A DNA stretch of 64,000 bases, taken from NCBI RefSeq assembly GCF_005144865.1, contig NZ_SWFM01000008.1, forward strand, positions 1 to 64,000. Reading direction: 5' to 3'. Numbering within the stretch: the stretch's first letter is position 1; the number at the start of each line of letters is the position of its first letter. Below, in pieces: positions 59,196-64,000 of the stretch. This DNA is from Guptibacillus hwajinpoensis. GTDB lineage: Bacteria; Bacillota; Bacilli; Bacillales; Guptibacillaceae. The position numbers were made by a program, and so were the translations under genes. Under the pieces are notes generated by a model that saw only the letters and a list, made by a program, of their open reading frames with translations, had not been told where the DNA came from and made no database searches.

Positions 59196-60382
59196 TGTAT
59201 GGTGATTTATATACACCATTAGGACCTTTGAAAGTTTTAGATATAATCTTCTATTATGATGGTCCAAGAATATTCACATGTAGAAATAATTCTACAGAAT
59301 TTCTTGCTTTCTTGGTTGATGAGTTAGAGAAGTCAGATCATTGGTTGTTTATACCTGTTAGTAAGTCAAGAGTCAATGAGATAAAAAGAGGAAGCAAATC
59401 TATCAGAGATGCTATTACAAATGCTGAAGATCATTTATTTGAGGTGCACCTTCCTGTGACAGAGGGTTTTAAGCCTACTATAGATATTCTTTGCAGGGGT
59501 GATGTGCCAGATGAGTATTTACCAGACGAAGATTCATTTGCACCATTAAGTACAGCTAATGATTATTCAGAATTACAACCTAAACCTTCATCTGCGATGG
59601 AAGAAGCTATTGAAAGCCGTAGAGATGTCTTAGATATTGCAATAGAAGGTGGAGAGGAAGCTTACGAGCTTAGTTGTCGAAGCCTTGGCGAAACTTTAAC
59701 ATCAATACAATACACTCTATATTCGTTAGATCCAAGATGGACTTCTAACTTAAGAAAACCTCCTGTGGCTGTTGTAGAAGATAATTCTGCCAATGTTACA
59801 TCTTTATTTGAATCATCTTTTGGCATAAGGATAAAGTCAAAGAAATCAGCTAATGTTTTTAATATAACACCAGCTACGGAAGCTATGAATCAGCTATCTG
59901 ACTTGTTAATACATAGTCAAAATCATGAACTATTGAGGCAGAACATAAAAGAAATTAACCCACGTGCTGCACAATGGTATAAGAAATTCCTTAATTCAGT
60001 ACAAAGCACTTCTGGTAGCTTAAAATTTGAATGGGTATCACCTAATTCAGGAAGGAAACTGGATTCACTATCAAAAGAACAGTTAAATTCAGCTATTGAA
60101 CTTCTCGCTGAAAATACGGAAATACTTAATGAAATGAATATCAAAGGAAAGCTTATAGCGATTAATTTAAAAAGAAACACTTTCTACATTGAAGGCGATG
60201 ACGAAAATGACTACTCAGGAAATTTATCTGAACAGATTAAAAGCATTGTACTTAGCGGTTTTACCTTTGAGGTACCAATGGAAGTAAATGCTTTAATCGA
60301 GTCTAAAAAAGTAATTAATACTAGTACCAATAAAGAAAAGATATTCTATAAATTACTGGAGGTTGATACAAAACCATTATAG
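59195..60382 (+). CDS. Unknown protein, 395 aa (DUF6575-like N-terminus)
   Basis: Not assigned a function. The N-terminal 110 residues (LGPLKVLDIIFYYDGPRIF, then a VDELEKSDHWLFIPVSKSR stretch and FEVHLP) resemble, from memory, the family named DUF6575; the middle and C-terminus (to the peptide FYKLLEVDTKPL) are a separate alpha/beta part with FYIEGDDENDYSG. No signal or membrane segment. Coupled to the 140-aa gene. The location at the end of a restriction-carrying island suggests defence, but that is inference. Confidence 0.8.
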   Translation: MYGDLYTPLGPLKVLDIIFYYDGPRIFTCRNNSTEFLAFLVDELEKSDHWLFIPVSKSRVNEIKRGSKSIRDAITNAEDHLFEVHLPVTEGFKPTIDILCRGDVPDEYLPDEDSFAPLSTANDYSELQPKPSSAMEEAIESRRDVLDIAIEGGEEAYELSCRSLGETLTSIQYTLYSLDPRWTSNLRKPPVAVVEDNSANVTSLFESSFGIRIKSKKSANVFNITPATEAMNQLSDLLIHSQNHELLRQNIKEINPRAAQWYKKFLNSVQSTSGSLKFEWVSPNSGRKLDSLSKEQLNSAIELLAENTEILNEMNIKGKLIAINLKRNTFYIEGDDENDYSGNLSEQIKSIVLSGFTFEVPMEVNALIESKKVINTSTNKEKIFYKLLEVDTKPL

Positions 60383-60410
60383 AGAGAATAAATATACATT
60401 TGGTAAACCC

Positions 60411-60450
60411 AAGGGTAAAAGGATATCAATTTCCTTCTACCCTTTTAGTA
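60411..60450 (+). terminator. Terminator of the last island gene
   Basis: AAGGGTAAAAGGA ... TTCCTTCTACCCTT with T following; it ends about 30 bases before attR. Confidence 0.8.
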
Positions 60451-60474
60451 TTAGTTTACCCTATCCAACGTTAC

Positions 60475-60491
60475 GGTGAACCGTATCATAA
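60475..60491. other. attR (right attachment site)
   Basis: GGTGAACCGTATCATAA, identical to attL, followed by ATAG. It would still encode GEPYHK-stop, i.e. the original rlmH end. On the element side TTTACCCT (60455-60462) pairs with AGGGTAAA of the left end in the circular form. Confidence 0.85.
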
Positions 60492-60507
60492 ATAGATACG
60501 GTTTTTT
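60479..60507 (+). terminator. Displaced native rlmH terminator
   Basis: AACCGTATC-ATAAATA-GATACGGTT with T4 after it. Half of the stem is the att core itself, so in the uninserted chromosome this hairpin overlaps the rlmH stop codon and ends its transcript. Confidence 0.8.
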
Positions 60508-60528
60508 GTAATTTAAAAAGGCTCTTTT

Positions 60529-60620
60529 CTCAAAGATTGTTGCTTTTGAATGAAACTTTGTATAAGTAATTAAACTTAGCTGATTGGAATGGAAATCCCT
60601 AAAATCTTTTCGTTATGAAA
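60529..60620. repeat. Core-deleted remnant of the palindromic repeat
   Basis: Left end GGCTCTTTTCTCAAAGATTG TTGC, the usual flank to ACTTAGCTGATTGGAATGG, then AAATCCC: the GC-rich core is missing as in the copy at 38691. It marks return to host chromosome, where this repeat family is frequent. With the island end it explains the 344-base gap before the next gene. Confidence 0.7.
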
Positions 60621-60726
60621 AAATAATTCATCCAATAGTAGTAAACATATTCTACATAAAATTGCTATAATGTTTTTTATAGAGCAGTGTAGAAGAATAC
60701 TTTGTGATAGCAAAGGGGATCAGCTA

Positions 60727-61194
60727 ATGCCTGATATGAATGAAAATCCGTTAATGTCGAGTGAAAAAAAGCCAAAGATCAAGGTAGAAAGGAAAGAAGG
60801 GGAACCGACAGCCGCTTTTAAGGGAGCAAGTTGGACCGCTTTGGTAATAGGGGTTTCTGCTTATTTAATTGGTCTTTTCAATGCCGGAATGGAACTGAAT
60901 GAGAAGGGGTATTACTTTGCTGTATTGGTATTCGGACTATACGCAGCTGTATCCCTGCAAAAAGCGGTTAGGGACAAGGAAGAGGATATCCCTGTTTCAG
61001 GCATCTATTATGGTCTCAGTTGGTTTGCAGTCATTACAGCCATTTCTTTGATGGCGATCGGACTTTATAATGCTGGAAGTATTATCTTAAGCGAAAAAGG
61101 GTTTTATGGTATGTCATTTATTCTTAGTCTATTTGCAGCCATTACCATACAGAAAAATATTCGTGATACTCAATTGGCTAGAGAAAGAGATTAA
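60727..61194 (+). CDS. YiaA/YiaB-like membrane protein
   Basis: 155 aa with two tandem copies of a two-helix unit: SWTALVIGVSAYLIGLFNAG with YYFAVLVFGLYAAVSLQKAVRD, then SWFAVITAISLMAIGLYNAG with FYGMSFILSLFAAITIQKNIRD. This internal duplication is typical of the YiaA/B family, whose function is unknown. The ATG at 60727 has AAAGGGG upstream; the frame is open further but without a start signal. Confidence 0.82.
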   Translation: MPDMNENPLMSSEKKPKIKVERKEGEPTAAFKGASWTALVIGVSAYLIGLFNAGMELNEKGYYFAVLVFGLYAAVSLQKAVRDKEEDIPVSGIYYGLSWFAVITAISLMAIGLYNAGSIILSEKGFYGMSFILSLFAAITIQKNIRDTQLARERD

Positions 61195-61215
61195 TTATGG
61201 TAGATTAACAAGGGA

Positions 61216-61248
61216 AAGGCTGAGTCTAGTGACTTAGCTTTTTTTTTG
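61216..61248 (+). terminator. Terminator of the YiaA/B-like gene
   Basis: AGGCTGAGTC-TAGT-GACTTAGCTT followed by a T run. Confidence 0.75.
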
Positions 61249-61466
61249 TTAAGTTACAAATTTTAAATTTGTACGATTTTATTGACTAAAAAGGCATTAA
61301 TTCCTCTGATTATTACAGAAAATTCTTTCACAAACATGATAACAGACTATGATAAGGTTATAATGGAGATAGAAAAGGTATGTTCCTAAGTGAGGCCAGC
61401 TTTTTGCGATACTTGAGCATGAGCGCCTACTCTTTTTTACAAATAAATGAGATAAGGAATGGTATC

Positions 61467-62963
61467 ATGGGCAACAATCAAAAAAAAGACATTATTTTAA
61501 TCGGTGCTGGAGTTATGAGTGCGACTTTAGGATCTTTACTTAAAGAATTAGCACCAAATTGGGAAATTAAAGTGTTTGAGAAACTAAGCTCTGCAGGTGA
61601 AGAAAGCTCGAATGAATGGAATAATGCTGGTACAGGCCATGCTGCGCTATGTGAGCTAAACTATACGTCTGAGGATGCTGATGGGTCGATCGATATTAGC
61701 AAAGCTGTAAAGGTAAATGAACAGTTTCAGCTTTCAAGACAGTTCTGGTCGTATCTAGTGAAAAATGGTTTAATTAGTAATCCGCAAGATTTTATCATGC
61801 CTCTCCCACATATGAGTCTTGTACATGGAGAGAGTAATGTAGCATTTTTGAAAAAACGTTTGGAAGCGTTGTCAGAGAGCCCCCTATTTAAAGGGATGGA
61901 ATTCTCGGAGGATCCTGAAAAACTGAAAGAATGGATTCCCCTTATCATGGAAGGACGAACATCGGATGAACCGATAGCAGCTACAAAAATCGATTCTGGA
62001 ACGGATGTAAATTTTGGTGCACTAACTCGCCTCATGTTTGATCACTTGAAGAGTGAAAACGTAGAGGTAAACTACAAGCACAGTGTGGAGGATATTAAGC
62101 GCACGAAAGACGGTTTGTGGGAAGTGAAGGTGCATGATAACCATAACGACAAACTCGAGTACCATACTGCAGATTTCGTCTTTATCGGAGGAGGGGGCGG
62201 TAGTCTTCCACTACTTCAAAAGACTGGTATTCCAGAGGCGAAGCAAATCGGAGGGTTCCCTGTCAGTGGACTCTTTATGGTTTGCAAAAATCCTGAGGTA
62301 ATCGAACAGCATCACGGAAAGGTTTACGGCAAAGCTAAGGTGGGTGCTCCTCCAATGTCTGTTCCGCATCTCGATACAAGGTACATCAACAATGAAAAAA
62401 CTTTGCTATTTGGACCATTTGCCGGCTTTTCGCCCAAGTTCTTAAAAACTGGTTCAAATATGGATCTGATTAATACAGTAAAGCCGAATAATGTGTTAAC
62501 AATGATGGCTGCTGGCCTAAAAGAAATGGGTCTAACAAAATACCTGATTCAGCAGGTCATGTTATCTGATGAAAAGCGCATGGAAGAAGTGCGTGAGTTT
62601 ATTCCAACCGCTAAACTTGAGGATTGGGATACAGTAGTAGCAGGTCAGCGTGTACAAATTATAAAGGATACGGAATCTGGCAAAGGAACATTGCAATTTG
62701 GAACTGAGGTTGTTAGCTCTTCTGACGGTTCGGTTGCTGCGCTACTAGGCGCTTCTCCAGGTGCTTCTACAGCTGTTCACGTTATGCTAGAAGTATTAGA
62801 AAAGTGTTTCCCAGATCAAATTTCAGAATGGGAAACAAAAATTAAAGAAATGATTCCTTCCTATGGCGTCTCCATTGGGAATTATCCTGAGCTTTTCGAA
62901 GAAATTCATTCTTCAACAGCCCATACATTGGGACTTCATCAAAAAGAGACGGTTTATAATTAA
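61467..62963 (+). CDS. mqo: Malate:quinone oxidoreductase
   Basis: FAD membrane-associated enzyme oxidising malate to oxaloacetate with quinone reduction, 498 aa. FAD-binding [20 protein letters not shown] at the N-terminus, [36 protein letters not shown], and the C-terminal [16 protein letters not shown] are hallmarks. The ATG at 61467 has AAGGAATGG upstream; 29 extra residues in the open frame lack family similarity. Confidence 0.95.
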   Translation: MGNNQKKDIILIGAGVMSATLGSLLKELAPNWEIKVFEKLSSAGEESSNEWNNAGTGHAALCELNYTSEDADGSIDISKAVKVNEQFQLSRQFWSYLVKNGLISNPQDFIMPLPHMSLVHGESNVAFLKKRLEALSESPLFKGMEFSEDPEKLKEWIPLIMEGRTSDEPIAATKIDSGTDVNFGALTRLMFDHLKSENVEVNYKHSVEDIKRTKDGLWEVKVHDNHNDKLEYHTADFVFIGGGGGSLPLLQKTGIPEAKQIGGFPVSGLFMVCKNPEVIEQHHGKVYGKAKVGAPPMSVPHLDTRYINNEKTLLFGPFAGFSPKFLKTGSNMDLINTVKPNNVLTMMAAGLKEMGLTKYLIQQVMLSDEKRMEEVREFIPTAKLEDWDTVVAGQRVQIIKDTESGKGTLQFGTEVVSSSDGSVAALLGASPGASTAVHVMLEVLEKCFPDQISEWETKIKEMIPSYGVSIGNYPELFEEIHSSTAHTLGLHQKETVYN

Positions 62964-63083
62964 TAAATTCGTGATGTAGAAACAGGATTAAGCTTTCCAA
63001 TTTAATGAGTAGAATATACTGATTTTAAATTTGGGAGCCATTGACCTTACTCTTACGCCTTCTAAAAACAATAACTTTGAGAT

Positions 63084-63112
63084 AATGCGGTAGTTAACTA
63101 CCGCATTTTTTG
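63084..63112 (+). terminator. mqo terminator
   Basis: AATGCGGTAGTTAACTACCGCATT followed by TTTTG. Confidence 0.88.
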
Positions 63113-63222
63113 TTTGCTCCAATAAAGTTTTTGTAATAAAAATAAAAATTGTCTAATAAATTCAATTATGTAAAAAAACAGGTAACTAAAGAGAGAACAC
63201 TACTTTAAAAGGGGGAATTTGA

Positions 63223-63492
63223 ATGGAAGGGAATGTTAACGTAACTCAACAGCAACAGAGCAACGGTCTAGCTGTTTCAGCCTTGGTGCTAGGAATCATT
63301 GGCCTTGTCCTCTTTGCAGTGCCATTGATCCCATATCCTCTCGCCATTTTAGCAATTATTTTCGGCGTAATTGGTATGAAGAATCCAATTAAAAAAGGGT
63401 TTGCAGTTACTGGGTTAATAACTGGCATTGTAACAATTGGCTTGAAAATATGGTTTTGGGCAGGCTTAGCCTCTTTAGCCTCTTTAATGTAA
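63223..63492 (+). CDS. Small DUF4190-type membrane protein
   Basis: 89 aa. A short Gln/Asn-rich N-terminus, then GLAVSALVLGIIGLVLF and KKGFAVTGLITGIVTIGL: two or three membrane helices with the Gly-rich pattern of DUF4190 proteins. Function unknown. AAAGGGGG precedes the ATG. A weak hairpin AAAAGTGG-like stem (about 63519-63556) may end it. Confidence 0.8.
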   Translation: MEGNVNVTQQQQSNGLAVSALVLGIIGLVLFAVPLIPYPLAILAIIFGVIGMKNPIKKGFAVTGLITGIVTIGLKIWFWAGLASLASLM

Positions 63493-63709
63493 CGTTTAGA
63501 TAGCTCTAAACAGATTGCGAAAGTGGCGGTTCTCTTAGTGAGGCCTCCACTTTTAAAAATAGGTCATTATTCTAACCCTCATTTTATTTCCTCATAAAAT
63601 TCTAATCCGCTTCTTCATTTAAAACCGACTCAAATCCACCTGCTCACATATTTCATTAGACGGAGGAGTATTGTCCATTTGATAGAGACTATAAGCCTCC
63701 ATAAAAAAA

Positions 63710-63886
63710 GTTTACGACTAATGTATACTTGTAAACAGAATTGTATACATTGTACACATTAATCGTACGCAAGTATACAAAGATGTACACACGTTGGTGT
63801 GTAAGGTGTTTACAATATTGTTTACATGAAAACATATTTTGTTTACAAGTATACGTTTTTGTATACATGTAAACGTAATTGTAAAC
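63710..63886. promoter_or_regulatory. Array of about 15 GTNNAC hexamers
   Basis: GTTTAC, GTATAC, GTAAAC and GTACAC occur at 63710, 63723, 63731, 63743, 63752, 63773, 63785, 63808, 63820, 63841, 63849, 63861, 63869 and 63881, plus GTACGC at 63765. Neighbours are mostly 8-13 bases apart, close to one helical turn. The 493-base stretch between the DUF4190-type gene and the gene at the window end is otherwise gene-free. Possible roles: operator for a cooperatively binding regulator, or an iteron-like replication or partition site. Confidence 0.6.
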
Positions 63887-63985
63887 TAGATAAATTGACT
63901 TATTGACGTGGATCGTATATTTCTATAACTTTTAAGTTAATAGTAGAAATACTAGACTATTAAATATGAAAGGGTGGATCGTTAA

Positions 63986-64000
63986 ATGAGTAATTCAAGA
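63986..64000 (+). CDS. Start of a gene cut by the window edge
   Basis: ATG at 63986 with AAAGGGTGG 9 bases upstream; only five codons (MSNSR) are inside. Nothing can be said of its function; it lies about 100 bases after the GTNNAC array and may be under its control. Confidence 0.5.

Larger units (their letters stand above)
46648..60491. mobile_element. SCC-like integrated island at rlmH
   Basis: A 13.8-kb block bounded by the 17-bp direct repeat GGTGAACCGTATCATAA (46648-46664 and 60475-60491) that covers the last codons of rlmH. Seen inside: a large serine recombinase at the left end, an XRE regulator, a 1.1-kb putative structured RNA, radC, a possible annealing protein, a type I restriction operon and a pair of unknown genes. 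There are no phage structural or conjugation genes. Staphylococcal SCC elements use the same rlmH 3' site and the same recombinase superfamily; whether this recombinase groups with Ccr was not tested. Confidence 0.88.

Overview
The window is the replication-origin region of a low-GC Bacillaceae chromosome. The order gyrA-gyrB-remB-recF-yaaA-dnaN-dnaA-oriC-rpmH-rnpA-yidD-yidC-jag-mnmE-mnmG-rsmG-noc-soj-spo0J, then rpsF-ssb-rpsR, gdpP-rplI-dnaB-purA, a tRNA cluster and walRKHIJ-htrA-rlmH, is the Bacillus arrangement. The spore protein YyaC and a SpoIIIJ-type YidC point to a spore former. The species cannot be fixed from sequence reading alone; relatives among the marine, halotolerant or alkaliphilic bacilli are plausible.

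Layout. 1-10.5 kb: genes read leftwards from oriC on the minus strand, ending at the 5' end of a 16S gene with tandem rrn promoters. 10.5-46.7 kb: genes read rightwards, so both arms are co-directional with replication. They cover ribosome and tRNA modification, chromosome segregation (noc, soj, spo0J with parS), a cysteine desulfurase-like gene, channels, the rpsF-ssb-rpsR operon, c-di-AMP turnover, helicase loading, purA, four tRNAs, an M23 endopeptidase and the WalRK operon. The gaps are peppered with a roughly 230-bp MITE-like palindromic element (five full copies, two with the core deleted), a triple 120-bp tandem repeat and a second, hairpin-rich MITE-like unit.

46.6-60.5 kb: a 13.8-kb integrated island sits exactly at the 3' end of rlmH, the site used by staphylococcal SCC elements. 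A 17-bp direct repeat spanning the last codons of rlmH marks both ends. At the left end a large serine recombinase runs antiparallel into rlmH. Inside are an XRE regulator, a 1.1-kb gene-free but strongly helical stretch with its own promoter and terminator (probably a large structured RNA), radC, a possible single-strand annealing protein, a type I restriction system whose methylase carries a fused half specificity subunit, an HTH gene, and a translationally coupled pair of unknown genes. It looks like a defence-carrying SCC-like cassette. The displaced native rlmH terminator is found at the right end.

60.5-64 kb: the chromosome resumes with a YiaA/B-type membrane protein, malate:quinone oxidoreductase, a small DUF4190-type membrane protein and a striking array of about 15 GTNNAC hexamers just upstream of a gene that begins at the window edge.

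The items most worth follow-up are the 1.1-kb putative RNA, the SCC-like integration with its reconstructable attP, the unknown gene pair next to the restriction system, and the GTNNAC array. All family names are from reading the sequence and from memory; no database search was run.
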